Shown: positions 52,280 to 63,556, numbered from the stretch's first letter. The stretch: 64,000 nt of DNA from Pseudomonadota bacterium (GCA_021804565.1 JAJZHK010000006.1:1-64000), one strand, 5' to 3'. Notes: a model not told the origin generated them from the sequence alone. Program-made: numbers and translations.

Positions 52280-53164
52280 GTGAATATCATATTCATCCAT
52301 AAAAAATTGGCGAAGCCACTGCATCTTGATCTGCGCGGCCGCCGATTCTGGGGACTGGCCGGCGCCTTGCTGCTCCTGCCGGCCTTGATCGGTGGCGGCG
52401 TCTATATGGCGATCTCCCGCCTGCACCCGACGGTGGTGGCCAGCAACGCCCGGCAGCAGGAGCTGCAGGCCCAGGTTCAGCTGATGACCCAGCACCTGGC
52501 CGAGATGCAGGCGCACATGGCGCGTCTCGATGCCCTCGGTCAGCACCTGGTGGAAAGCAACAATATCAAAAGCAGCGAGTTTGATTTCCACAAGAAGCCG
52601 CCCATGGGCGGGCCGAAGCCTGCGCCACTGGCGCTCTCCGACAGCACCATGCTGCAGATGCGCCTGCATGAGCTCAGCGCCGCCATGGACTACCGTGACG
52701 CCCAGCTGGAGGCGCTCGATGACGTGCTCAGTCGTCGCCATCAGGAGGACCCCAAGGTCTTGCTGTCGGGTATGCCGGTGCGCGAGGGTATAGAGACCTC
52801 GCCTTTTGGTTATCGCAGCGACCCTCTCAACGGTCGGCCGAGTTTTCATCCGGGCATCGACTTTGCGGCGCCTGAAGGCAGCGGCATTTATGCCACCGCC
52901 GCCGGGCTGGTCACCTGGGCCGGTCCCCGCACCGGCTACGGCCAACTCATCGAAATCAAGCACGGTGGCGGGGTGCTCACCCACTATGGTCACTGCCAAA
53001 GCGTGCTGGTGCACCCGGGCGACGTCGTCAGCAGCGGACAGCTGATCGGGCGTGTCGGCAGCACGGGTCGCTCGACAGGGCCGCATCTGCACTATGAAGT
53101 GGTGCGTGATGGCGAACCGGTTGACCCTGCCAGTTTCATCAGTAGCGCTGTGGCGCATCGCTGA
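52280..53164 (+). CDS. M23-family (LytM-type) peptidoglycan endopeptidase
   Basis: A 294-residue protein with a cytoplasmic tail, one transmembrane helix (about 23–45), a coiled-coil stretch rich in Gln, Leu and Met (about 55–85) and a C-terminal M23 domain. The zinc ligands HxxxD (HPGIDFA) and the HLH motif (GPHLHYEV) are present, so it is likely an active murein endopeptidase acting in the periplasm. GTG 52280 has GAGG eight bases upstream; ATG 52274 is the alternative. The gene lies between dciA and secA, as in pseudomonads. Confidence 0.88.
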   Translation: MNIIFIHKKLAKPLHLDLRGRRFWGLAGALLLLPALIGGGVYMAISRLHPTVVASNARQQELQAQVQLMTQHLAEMQAHMARLDALGQHLVESNNIKSSEFDFHKKPPMGGPKPAPLALSDSTMLQMRLHELSAAMDYRDAQLEALDDVLSRRHQEDPKVLLSGMPVREGIETSPFGYRSDPLNGRPSFHPGIDFAAPEGSGIYATAAGLVTWAGPRTGYGQLIEIKHGGGVLTHYGHCQSVLVHPGDVVSSGQLIGRVGSTGRSTGPHLHYEVVRDGEPVDPASFISSAVAHR

Positions 53165-53170
53165 TCTTCA

Positions 53171-53207
53171 GGCGAGGTTTCACCTCGCCTTGCATTCGCG
53201 CTAGAAT
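53171..53207 (+). promoter_or_regulatory. Hairpin overlapping the secA promoter
   Basis: GGCGAGG-TTTCA-CCTCGCC (53171–53189) forms a perfect 7-bp stem after the M23 gene. TTCACC (53179–53184) and TAGAAT (53202–53207), 17 bases apart, form the secA promoter, so the −35 lies inside the hairpin loop and right arm. No T-run follows the stem. Confidence 0.5.
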
Positions 53208-53267
53208 GCTGCCTTTGTGTGCGCCAGGCGTGGACGCCATCTTTTTTCATATCTATCGAGTGCCAGC

Positions 53268-55985
<2,718 letters not shown>

Positions 55986-55996
55986 GGAGACGTGTG

Positions 55997-57214
55997 ATGG
56001 CTGTAGGTCTTGCGGCTTTGCCGGCCTTGTTGCCGGTGCGGGGGGTAGAGATCGCCGTGCTTGAGGCCGGTGTGCGCTATAAAAACCGTCGTGATCTGGT
56101 CGTGTTTGCCCTGGCGGCAGGCAGCCACGTGGCGGCGGTGTTCACCCGCAACGCCTTCTGTGCGGCGCCTGTGCAGGTGGCGCGCGCCCACCTCGGTTCG
56201 GCGGTGCGCTATCTGCTGATCAACACCGGCAATGCCAATGCCGGCACCGGTGAGCCTGGACTGGCGGCTTGTCGCCTGAGCTGCCAGGCCCTGGCCGAGC
56301 AGATGCAGGTGCAGCCCGAGCAGGTACTGCCCTTCAGCACCGGGGTGATCGGCGAGGCGCTGCCTTATGAGCGCATCATTGCCGCTTTGCCGCAGGTCGG
56401 GCCGGCCTTGCGCCAGGACGCCTGGAATGAGGCGGCGGCAGGGATCATGACCACCGATACGCAACCCAAGGGCGCCTCCCGCCGGTTTGTCGTGGACGGG
56501 CGCACCTACACCCTGACCGGTATCGCCAAAGGCGCCGGCATGATACGCCCGAACATGGCGACCATGCTGTCTTTTATCGCCACGGACATGGCGCTTGAGC
56601 CGCAGCTGCTGCAGCAGCTGCTGCAGACGGCGACCGAGCACTCCTTCAATCGCATCACCATCGACGGCGACACTTCGACCAATGACGCCTGTGTGCTGGT
56701 GGCGACCGGCGCCGCCGACGCCGGCCTGGTGAGCTCTGCCGGGAGTCCTCAGGCCGAGGCTCTGGCCGCCCAGCTGCAGTCGCTGATGCAGGAGCTGGCG
56801 CAGATGATCGTGCGCGACGGCGAAGGCGCCAGCAAGTTCATGACCGTGCAGGTCGAAGGTGGCGCCAGCTCGGCGGAGTGCTGTGATGTCGCCTACGCGG
56901 TGGCGCACTCGCCACTGGTCAAGACCGCCTTCTTCGCCTCCGATCCCAACTGGGGACGTATCCTGGCCGCCATCGGTCGGGCCGGGGTGGCCGACCTTGA
57001 TGTCAGCCGCGTGCAGGTCTGGCTCGATGAGCTGCAGATCTGTCGTGACGGCGGCGCCGCGCCGCAGTACAGCGAGGCGCAAGGTGCTGCGGTCATGCAG
57101 CGCGCCGAGATCACCATACGTATCGACCTCGGTCGTGGCGCCTGTCGTGACACGGTGTGGACCTGTGACCTGTCCTACGACTACGTCAAGATCAATGCCG
57201 ACTACCGCTCCTGA
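55997..57214 (+). CDS. argJ: Bifunctional ornithine acetyltransferase / N-acetylglutamate synthase ArgJ
   Basis: Transfers acetyl from N-acetylornithine to glutamate, recycling the acetyl group in arginine synthesis. The 405-residue precursor self-cleaves before a nucleophilic threonine, T189 in [20 protein letters not shown] and the C-terminal SDPNWGR and KINADYRS are intact. GAGGAGA lies six bases before the ATG. The presence of ArgJ implies a cyclic arginine pathway here. Its 3' end overlaps the next gene by 20 bases. Confidence 0.96.
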   Translation: MAVGLAALPALLPVRGVEIAVLEAGVRYKNRRDLVVFALAAGSHVAAVFTRNAFCAAPVQVARAHLGSAVRYLLINTGNANAGTGEPGLAACRLSCQALAEQMQVQPEQVLPFSTGVIGEALPYERIIAALPQVGPALRQDAWNEAAAGIMTTDTQPKGASRRFVVDGRTYTLTGIAKGAGMIRPNMATMLSFIATDMALEPQLLQQLLQTATEHSFNRITIDGDTSTNDACVLVATGAADAGLVSSAGSPQAEALAAQLQSLMQELAQMIVRDGEGASKFMTVQVEGGASSAECCDVAYAVAHSPLVKTAFFASDPNWGRILAAIGRAGVADLDVSRVQVWLDELQICRDGGAAPQYSEAQGAAVMQRAEITIRIDLGRGACRDTVWTCDLSYDYVKINADYRS

Positions 57215-58115
57215 GCTGATCCAGGTGGTGGCCGCGGCCCTGATCGACGGCAGCGGCCGGGTCTTGCTGGCGCAACGCCGGCTTGAGGCGCATCAGGGCG
57301 GCTTGTGGGAGTTTCCCGGCGGCAAGGTCGAAGCCGGCGAAAGCCTGGCTGCGGCCCTGTCGCGTGAGCTGCAGGAAGAGATCGGGGTGAGGCCGCTGCA
57401 GGCACGCCCTTTGAAGACGGTCAGGCACCGCTATGCCGATCGCCATATCGAACTGGCGGTGTGGCGGGTCGACGCCTGGTCGGGTCAGGTCCATGGGTGC
57501 GAGGGGCAAGCGCTGCGCTGGGTGGCTCTCGATGAGCTTGAGGACTGGCCGATGCCCGCGGCGGATAGGCCGATCTGCACGGCGCTGTGCCTGCCGGTGG
57601 AGTGGGCGATCGTCGAAGACCCGGATCCTCCGCAGCTGCAGCGGCTGTCGCCACAGGTGGCCGTCCTGCTGCGCGCCCCCCAGCTCGACCCGCAAGACTA
57701 CGCCCAGCGTCTGCAGGCGCTGCGCCAGGCCTGGCCTCAGCGTGCCTGGTACGCCCATGACCGCGTCGATCTGGTGCAGCCCTTGCAGCTGGCCGGCGTT
57801 CACGCCAGCACGGCGCTCTGGCGTCGCTGGACGCAGCGGCCTTTGCCCTGGCCCTGGCATTGCGGCGGATCGGCGCACGATCGCGAGGATCTGCAGGCTT
57901 TGCAGGCTCTCGGTCTCGATTACGCCTTCCTGTCGCCGGTGCAGGCGACCGCCAGCCATCCCGAACGGCCGGCGCTGGGCTGGGCCGCTCTCGGCCGGCT
58001 CATCGAGGGCCTGCCTTTGTCGGTCTATGCCTTGGGCGGCGTCGGTCCGCAGTCGCTGTCGCAGGCTTTTGCCCAGGGGGCCCAGGGTATCGCGGCCATC
58101 CGCGCCTACCTTTGA
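57195..58115 (+). CDS. Nudix hydrolase (MutT-like) fused to a thiamine-phosphate-synthase-like domain
   Basis: A 306-residue fusion. Residues 1–130 are a MutT-type Nudix domain with [23 protein letters not shown] matching the GX5EX7REUXEEXGU box, so 8-oxo-dGTP cleansing is likely. Residues 140–306 resemble thiamine phosphate synthase ([35 protein letters not shown]), but the substrate motif QLREK and the HLGQEDL-type acidic segment are absent (RAP, HASTAL), so this half is probably not a normal ThiE. The same fusion next to argJ occurs widely in gammaproteobacteria. Confidence 0.88.
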   Translation: MPTTAPELIQVVAAALIDGSGRVLLAQRRLEAHQGGLWEFPGGKVEAGESLAAALSRELQEEIGVRPLQARPLKTVRHRYADRHIELAVWRVDAWSGQVHGCEGQALRWVALDELEDWPMPAADRPICTALCLPVEWAIVEDPDPPQLQRLSPQVAVLLRAPQLDPQDYAQRLQALRQAWPQRAWYAHDRVDLVQPLQLAGVHASTALWRRWTQRPLPWPWHCGGSAHDREDLQALQALGLDYAFLSPVQATASHPERPALGWAALGRLIEGLPLSVYALGGVGPQSLSQAFAQGAQGIAAIRAYL

Positions 58116-59131
58116 TCCTGTTCTCCCTGCAGCAGTTGCTGGCGAAATAGCGCCGGCGTCTGCCCCGTCCACTTCTTGAAAGCATGGGTAAAATTGCTGG
58201 CGTCGCTGTAGCCGAGCTGCTCGGCGATCTGCTCCATGCTCAGCTGTGGATCGAGCAGGGCGACCAGGGCGCGCTGGCGGCGTGCTTCGTCGAGCAGCTT
58301 CTGAAAGCTGGTGCCTTGCTGCGCCAGCTGTCGTTTGAGGGTGCTGCTCGACAGATGCAAAAGCGCCGCCATCGCCTCCAGCTGAGGGTAGTGCTGAGCG
58401 TGCTCAAGGAGGCGTCGTACGCGCTGGCTGGGGCCGGCAGGTTCGAGCAGCAGCTGCAGCTCCTGCTCGCAGATCCGGGTGGTCGCCTGAAAAGTCTCGG
58501 GATCGGCGAACAGACAGGGTCGTGCGAGATCGACGCTGCGCAAGGCGAGGCCATAAGCTGCCGCCGGGTAGCACCAGTCCTGCTCGCTGCGATCGGCGTG
58601 GCGGGCCAGGAGGCGGTCCTCGCGCAGATGGATGCAGACCTTGACGGCGCTTCCGGTCAGTCGCTGCAGCAGGGCGGGCAGGGCGGCGGCGGCGTAATAG
58701 ACCGGAAACAGGTCGAGCAGCGGGTCACCGGTCTGTGGCTGCAGGAGCAAAAAGCCGTCGCCGTTGGCGGCGGCGATGAAGTGGGTCGAGACGGTGTTGG
58801 TCAGCAGTGGTAAAAAGCGCATGGCCGCGACCAGTTGTGCAACGACTGGCGTCGCCATGAGCATGCTGCTGAGGGCGCCGTGGGCGGTCAGGCGCACCTC
58901 CCGGCCGAAGTCATAGGCGAAGCTGGCCATAGCGCTGGGGGTGGCCTGCGGCAGCGCCGCCAGCAGCCAGCGCAGCGGTGCACGGGCGCCGTAGACGCTG
59001 AGGCTGTCGACGTTGCGCCCGGCGGCACTCATCAGGTCGAGCAGGCGCTTGCGGCCTTGCGCGTCGAGCAGATCGCCATCGAGCGCTTGCAGGATGTACT
59101 GTCCGGGGAGGTAAGGCTGTAGGGTGTCCAT
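58106..59131 (-). CDS. AraC-family transcriptional regulator
   Basis: A 341-residue regulator. Residues about 15–205 form an arabinose-binding-like effector domain of the OruR/ArgR-type AraC proteins, with no cupin metal motif. The C-terminal third has two helix-turn-helix motifs: LEAMAALLHLSSSTLKRQLAQQG and MEQIAEQLGYSDASNFTHAFKKWTGQTP, the AraC signature. It overlaps the convergent Nudix gene by ten bases and is divergent from the reductase gene, which it probably controls. The effector cannot be read; family members often sense fatty acids or amino-acid-like ligands. Confidence 0.92.
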   Translation of the reverse strand: MDTLQPYLPGQYILQALDGDLLDAQGRKRLLDLMSAAGRNVDSLSVYGARAPLRWLLAALPQATPSAMASFAYDFGREVRLTAHGALSSMLMATPVVAQLVAAMRFLPLLTNTVSTHFIAAANGDGFLLLQPQTGDPLLDLFPVYYAAAALPALLQRLTGSAVKVCIHLREDRLLARHADRSEQDWCYPAAAYGLALRSVDLARPCLFADPETFQATTRICEQELQLLLEPAGPSQRVRRLLEHAQHYPQLEAMAALLHLSSSTLKRQLAQQGTSFQKLLDEARRQRALVALLDPQLSMEQIAEQLGYSDASNFTHAFKKWTGQTPALFRQQLLQGEQDQR

Positions 59132-59233
59132 GGTGGCCCTGAGCTGATTTCACAAGAAATTGCGCTGCTTCAACATAGCAAAGCCTGGCCGCTGGCGACA
59201 AGATGAAAGTCCGAACCCCGACCGGAAAAAACC
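59132..59233. promoter_or_regulatory. Divergent araC-like / reductase control region
   Basis: The 102-base region carries ATTTC-ACAA-GAAAT (59147–59160), a small dyad, directly joined to AATTGCGCT (59158–59166). The latter 9-mer is exactly one half of the 14-bp palindrome in front of the TetR gene at 62330–62343. Candidate binding sites for AraC and TetR products therefore overlap here. Confidence 0.4.
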
Positions 59234-60421
59234 ATGAGTCATGTATGGCGACGTTGGCTGACTTTACAGCGTGATCTCAGGCGGCGACTGCAGGGCCGGC
59301 CTCTGTCCCGGCCCCAGCAGATCACCCAGCGGCCTGCGCCGGTGCGGCATCCGGCGCCTATCCCGGTGCAGGTCGTCGAGCGTATCGAGGAGACCGCCCG
59401 TGCGGTCAGTCTGGTTCTGCAGGCTTGCGATGGCCGTCCCCTGCCCTTTGTGCCGGGCATGTTCGTGACCCTGATCGTCGATATCGATGGGGTCGAGGCG
59501 CGGCGCGCCTATTCGCTCAGTGGCGACCACCGGCATCCCGAGCGGCTCATGATCACCGTCAAAAAGATGGAGCCAGGCTGGGTCTCGGCCTGGCTGGTCG
59601 ATCGGCTGCGCTGTGGCGACCGGCTACATCTGCTGGCCCCGGAGGGCCGCTTCACCTTGCAGCCGCAAGCCCAGCGGCAGCGCCAGGTCCTGTTCATCGC
59701 CGCCGGTAGCGGTATCACCCCGATCATGGCCATGCTCAGCGCTCTGCTCGCCGAGGAGGCGCAGAGCCAGGCTCAGCTGTTTTATGCCAACCATGCCGCC
59801 GACGAGGTGATCTTCGCCGAGCGCCTGGCCGCCCTTGAACTGCACCATGGCGGACGCTTGCAGGTCCGCCATGCGCTGTCCCAGACGAGCGCCGATGGGC
59901 ATGGCGTCTGCGGTCGACTCGACGAAGCGCGCTGTCGCAGCTGGCTGCAGGAGGCCTATGGTGAGCGTCTGCCGCAGTCGCTCGAGGTCTATATGTGCGG
60001 TCCGCTGGCGCTGATGCAGTCTTTGCGCGGCGTGCTGCTCGACCACGGTGTGGAGGCAAACCGCCTGCACCAGGAGAACTACCAGCCGATGCGCACGCGC
60101 CCGACCACCGGGCAGAGCGCTCATGCCCTGGAAATCGTCGACAGCGCCGGCCGCTGCTGGTCCGGTCAGGTCCTGCCCGGACAAAGCCTGCTCGAGGCCG
60201 GCCTGGCGCTCGGCGCGCCCATGCAGCACTCCTGCGCCTTGGGGGGCTGCGGTCAGTGTCGCCTGCGGGTGCTGCAAGGGGAGGTCGATATGCCCGAGCC
60301 TAACGGCTTGTTGCCTTCCGAACGTGAGCAGGGCTACAGCCTGGCTTGCATTGCCCAGGCGCGCACCCCTTTGCGCGTCCTTATCGATACGGCAGCGGTG
60401 TCTGCCGGTTTCAGCGTCTAG
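59234..60421 (+). CDS. FAD/[2Fe-2S] ferredoxin reductase (PaaE-like architecture)
   Basis: A 395-residue electron-transfer protein. After a basic N-terminal extension of about 40 residues come a ferredoxin-reductase FAD domain (RAYSLSG at 91–97), an NAD(P)H domain (AAGSGITPIMAM at 156–167, YMCGPLALMQ at 253–262) and a plant-type [2Fe-2S] ferredoxin domain with C334, C339, C342 and C372. This order matches PaaE/Hmp-type reductases serving soluble diiron oxygenases. The next gene, 13 bases downstream, encodes such a diiron protein, so it is the likely partner. Confidence 0.92.
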   Translation: MSHVWRRWLTLQRDLRRRLQGRPLSRPQQITQRPAPVRHPAPIPVQVVERIEETARAVSLVLQACDGRPLPFVPGMFVTLIVDIDGVEARRAYSLSGDHRHPERLMITVKKMEPGWVSAWLVDRLRCGDRLHLLAPEGRFTLQPQAQRQRQVLFIAAGSGITPIMAMLSALLAEEAQSQAQLFYANHAADEVIFAERLAALELHHGGRLQVRHALSQTSADGHGVCGRLDEARCRSWLQEAYGERLPQSLEVYMCGPLALMQSLRGVLLDHGVEANRLHQENYQPMRTRPTTGQSAHALEIVDSAGRCWSGQVLPGQSLLEAGLALGAPMQHSCALGGCGQCRLRVLQGEVDMPEPNGLLPSEREQGYSLACIAQARTPLRVLIDTAAVSAGFSV

Positions 60422-60434
60422 ACAGGAGATGACC

Positions 60435-61616
60435 ATGTTCGAGTCCTTGCGCCGGCAATTGCCGGTCATGCTGCAAAATCGCTTAGACAGTGCGTTGGAA
60501 ACGACGGCGATCTTCGCCGGCATGAAAAATCCCCGGGTGCTGCAGGCGATGGCGCCTTCAGCGCTGCGTGGCCTGGTGCTGCAGGCGGGGCGTAGCGGTG
60601 CGCCGACGCTGATGCCGGCAGCCCATGACGCCTACTTCAACTGGAGCTATCCGCACGATCACGAGGAGATGCATCGCCTCTATGAACGCGCCAAGCTCGG
60701 CCAATGGAACGGCAGCAGCCTGGCCTGGTCGACCGCGGTCGACCCCATGGACCCGATGATGCCGCTGGCGCCGCTCGATATGATCGACGTTCATGCCGCC
60801 GCCCAGGCCGGTATACGGCTGCAGGGGCAGGAGTCGCAGAAGATGATCTACGACATCACCTGCTGGATGCTGTCGCAGTTTCTGCATGGCGAGCAGGGGG
60901 CTTTGCTGGCCGCCTGCCAGGTGACCGAGTCGGTACAGTTCTTCGATGGCAAGCTCTATGGTTCGACCCAGGTCGTCGACGAGGGCCGTCATGTCGAGGT
61001 CTTCCATCGCTATCTCAGTGAGAAGCTGGGCAAGATCTATCCCATCAATGACAACCTCTTCGTCATCATCGATGCCTTGATGAGCGACTCGCGCTGGGAC
61101 ATGAAGTTTCTTGGCATGCAGATCATGGTCGAGGGCCTGGCCCTGGGCGCCTTCGGCTTTCTTTATCAGCATACCCGCGAGCCGCTGCTCAAAGAGCTGC
61201 TGCGCTATGTGATTCAGGATGAGGCGCGCCATGTGCACTACGGGGTGCTGGCCCTGCGTGAGCATATCCAGCAGCAACTCAGTCCCAAGGAAAAGGAAGA
61301 AAGAGAGGACTGGGCCTATGAAGTGGCGCTTTTGATGCGTAACCGCTTCATGGCCTATGAAGTCTACGAGGAATGGTACGCCGGTACCCGTGTCACCCGT
61401 GAGCAGTGGCGTCAGCTGGTGACCGAGTCACCCGGCATGCGTCGTTTCCGGCACATCATGCTCAGTCGTCTGGTGCCCAATATCCGTGAGATAGGCCTGC
61501 TCAGCCCGCGCATGCGGCCTTACTATGAGCAGGCCGGCCTGGGCGCCTATTTTCAGGGCGCCGCGGCGACCGAACTCAGTGGCGAGCAGATGCTGGCGGA
61601 GCTCGATCGCGGCTGA
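60435..61616 (+). CDS. Ferritin-like diiron protein, putative oxygenase/desaturase
   Basis: A 393-residue, largely helical soluble protein. A complete diiron ligand set is visible: E153, E183xxH186 (DEGRHVE), E233 (MVEGLAL) and E263xxH266 (DEARHVH), with spacings of 30, 50 and 30 residues, closer to acyl-ACP desaturases and monooxygenase alpha-subunits than to ribonucleotide reductase. The ATG at 60435 has AGGAG six bases upstream; ATG 60429 abuts that site. With the upstream reductase it would form a two-component oxidising system. The substrate is unknown; the neighbouring acyl-CoA dehydrogenase hints at an acyl chain. Confidence 0.8.
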   Translation: MFESLRRQLPVMLQNRLDSALETTAIFAGMKNPRVLQAMAPSALRGLVLQAGRSGAPTLMPAAHDAYFNWSYPHDHEEMHRLYERAKLGQWNGSSLAWSTAVDPMDPMMPLAPLDMIDVHAAAQAGIRLQGQESQKMIYDITCWMLSQFLHGEQGALLAACQVTESVQFFDGKLYGSTQVVDEGRHVEVFHRYLSEKLGKIYPINDNLFVIIDALMSDSRWDMKFLGMQIMVEGLALGAFGFLYQHTREPLLKELLRYVIQDEARHVHYGVLALREHIQQQLSPKEKEEREDWAYEVALLMRNRFMAYEVYEEWYAGTRVTREQWRQLVTESPGMRRFRHIMLSRLVPNIREIGLLSPRMRPYYEQAGLGAYFQGAAATELSGEQMLAELDRG

Positions 61617-61633
61617 GGACGGCTGGGCGCGAC

Positions 61634-62305
61634 TCATACTTCGATGTCGCGCAGCGGCGTGTCCCAGAAGGCCGGCCGGGGCGGCGGGTTCTGTATGCCC
61701 TGGCGCGGGCGCATGTGCGCAGCCAGCAGTCTGACCCAGAGCTTAAGAAAGTGCTCAAAGATCGCCGGGTCATGCACCAGATGCAGGTCGAGCGACATGC
61801 CGCGCAGCAGCCATTGGGTGAGCGTCATCAGCTGCAGGGGATGGTCCTCAGGATGCAGAGGCTCGAAGTAGTGATGGGTCGCCAGCTTGAGGGTGTCGTA
61901 ACCGACCGTCCATAGCCGGCGCATCATCTGTGCCAGCTCCTCGTCATGGCGGCTGGCCAGCATCAGCTCGAGCATGGCGGCGTTCTCGCGCTTGCCAAAA
62001 ACGCTGCGCCAGCAGCCGAGGATGATGTCCTCGAGGTGCTGGTCGCTGTCAGGCAGGGACAGGACCACCCGGCCCAGCTCGGCGTAGATGCTGTGTATCA
62101 TGTACTCGGCGGCGGCCTCGATGAGGGCCGCCTTGCTGGGGTAGTGGTGCACCGGCGCGCCGCGCGAGACCTGCGCCTGCGCGACGATTTTGCTGACGGT
62201 GCAGCCGGCATAGCCTTCGCTGGCCAGACAGCTGAGGGTGGCCTCGAGCAGACGCTTGCGCATCTGCGCTGAACGTTCGGCCTGGGTGCGTCGAGGCTGG
62301 CTCAT
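61634..62305 (-). CDS. TetR-family transcriptional regulator
   Basis: A 223-residue repressor-type protein with an N-terminal helix-turn-helix (TVSKIVAQAQVSRGAPVHHYPSK, about 36–58) and a helical ligand-binding domain. SRGAPVHHYPSKAAL matches TetR regulators of the fatty-acid/lipid group, though function is not fixed by this. The ATG at 62305 has GAGG about six bases upstream; a longer reading to 62362 would cover the operator. It is convergent with the diiron gene and lies downstream of the acyl-CoA dehydrogenase gene. Confidence 0.92.
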   Translation of the reverse strand: MSQPRRTQAERSAQMRKRLLEATLSCLASEGYAGCTVSKIVAQAQVSRGAPVHHYPSKAALIEAAAEYMIHSIYAELGRVVLSLPDSDQHLEDIILGCWRSVFGKRENAAMLELMLASRHDEELAQMMRRLWTVGYDTLKLATHHYFEPLHPEDHPLQLMTLTQWLLRGMSLDLHLVHDPAIFEHFLKLWVRLLAAHMRPRQGIQNPPPRPAFWDTPLRDIEV

Positions 62306-62323
62306 AAAGACCTCAAAAACGTC

Positions 62324-62343
62324 TATTCTAGCGCAATTGCGCT
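62324..62343 (-). promoter_or_regulatory. TetR promoter and 14-bp palindromic operator
   Basis: AGCGCAATTGCGCT (62330–62343) is a perfect 14-bp palindrome. It directly abuts TAGAAT (minus strand, about 62331–62326), a likely −10 for the TetR gene, so it fills the promoter spacer. Position and symmetry suggest autorepression. Confidence 0.6.
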
Positions 62344-62386
62344 GGAGCTGCCCGCGCCTCACCCGCTCAGCCCGGCCGGCTCGGGC

Positions 62387-63556
62387 TCAGAGCATGCGTG
62401 CGATGAGCTCCTTCATGATCTCATTGGTGCCGCCGTAGATACGGTTGGCGCGCATGTCGATATAGGCCCGTGCGATGGGGTACTCCAGCATATAGCCGTA
62501 GCCGCCGTGCAGCTGCACGCACTCATCGACCACCCGGCAGAGGAGGTCCGAGCACCAGTATTTGGCCGCTGCCGCGGCGTCTATGGGCAGGTCCCCTTTG
62601 AGCACCTGCTCGATGCAACGATCGACGTAGACCCGTCCTATCTGCGTTTCCGATTTCAGCTCGGCGAGTTTGAAGCGGGTGTTCTGATAGGCGGCGATCG
62701 GCTTGCCGAAGGCCTGGCGCTGGCGCACATAGTCGAGGGTGTGGGCGATGGCCACCTCGGCGCCGGCGGTGCACATGATGGCGATCATCATGCGCTCCCA
62801 GGCCAGCTCCTTCATGAGCATGATAAAACCCATGCCCTCGGCGCCGAGCAGGTTTTCGGCGGGCACTTTCACCTGGTCAAAAAACAGCTCGCAGGTGTCC
62901 TGCGCCTTCATGCCGACCTTGTTCAGGGGTTGGCCCTTGCTGAAGCCCGGGCTGTGGGCGTCGACGATGAACAGCGAGATCTGCTCGGCGCCTTTGTCGC
63001 CTTCGCCGGTACGGGCGACCACCACCACCATGTCGCTGAGATAGCCGTTGGTGATGAAGATCTTCGAGCCGTTGAGGATGTAGTGATCGCCGTGACGGAC
63101 GGCGCGGGTCTTGATGGCCTGCAGATCGGAACCGGTGCCCGGTTCGGTCATGGCGATGGCGCTGACCACGTCGCCGCTCGCCATACGCGGCAGCCAGGCC
63201 ATTTTTTGCTCATGGCTGCCAAAGTTGTTGATGTAGTTGGCGACGATGTCCGAGTGCAAGGAAAATCCACAGCCGGAGTCGCCGGCGCGCGCCTGCTCTT
63301 CCATCAGGATGACGCTGTACAGACGGTCGACGCCGGCGCCACCGTAGGCTTCGGGCATGGTCGGGCAGAGCATGCCGAGCGCTCCGGCCTTGTTCCACAC
63401 CTTGCGGTCGATGTGCTGTTGGGCTTCAAAGCGTTCGCGATGAGGAACGATTTCTTCCTGAAAAAAACGGCGGACGGTGGCACGAAAAGCTTCATGCTCA
63501 CTGTTGAACAAGGTGCGCGCGAGCATCGGGCGAAGATCGTTGGCGAGGGTGTCCAT
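62387..63556 (-). CDS. Acyl-CoA dehydrogenase
   Basis: A 389-residue flavoenzyme that introduces the alpha,beta double bond in acyl-CoA thioesters. Signatures: AMTEPGTGSD (FAD binding), KIFITNG and LHGGYGYMLEYPIARAYIDMRANRIYGGTNEIMKE. The MCAD-type catalytic glutamate position is Gly (YGGT), but a glutamate is present at E254 in AWERMMIA, the position used by long-chain and isovaleryl-CoA dehydrogenases. Chain-length preference cannot be fixed. Strong promoter signals lie upstream, back to back with the bioB promoter. Confidence 0.94.
   Translation of the reverse strand: MDTLANDLRPMLARTLFNSEHEAFRATVRRFFQEEIVPHRERFEAQQHIDRKVWNKAGALGMLCPTMPEAYGGAGVDRLYSVILMEEQARAGDSGCGFSLHSDIVANYINNFGSHEQKMAWLPRMASGDVVSAIAMTEPGTGSDLQAIKTRAVRHGDHYILNGSKIFITNGYLSDMVVVVARTGEGDKGAEQISLFIVDAHSPGFSKGQPLNKVGMKAQDTCELFFDQVKVPAENLLGAEGMGFIMLMKELAWERMMIAIMCTAGAEVAIAHTLDYVRQRQAFGKPIAAYQNTRFKLAELKSETQIGRVYVDRCIEQVLKGDLPIDAAAAAKYWCSDLLCRVVDECVQLHGGYGYMLEYPIARAYIDMRANRIYGGTNEIMKELIARML

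Noticed and set aside
52247-53158. Long upstream extension of the dciA reading frame
   Set aside because: It is antisense to the M23 peptidase gene; only the part downstream of about 52246 shows DUF721 conservation.
53165-53267. A secM-like arrest peptide upstream of secA
   Set aside because: The gap is too short and no frame with a signal peptide or an arrest motif is present.
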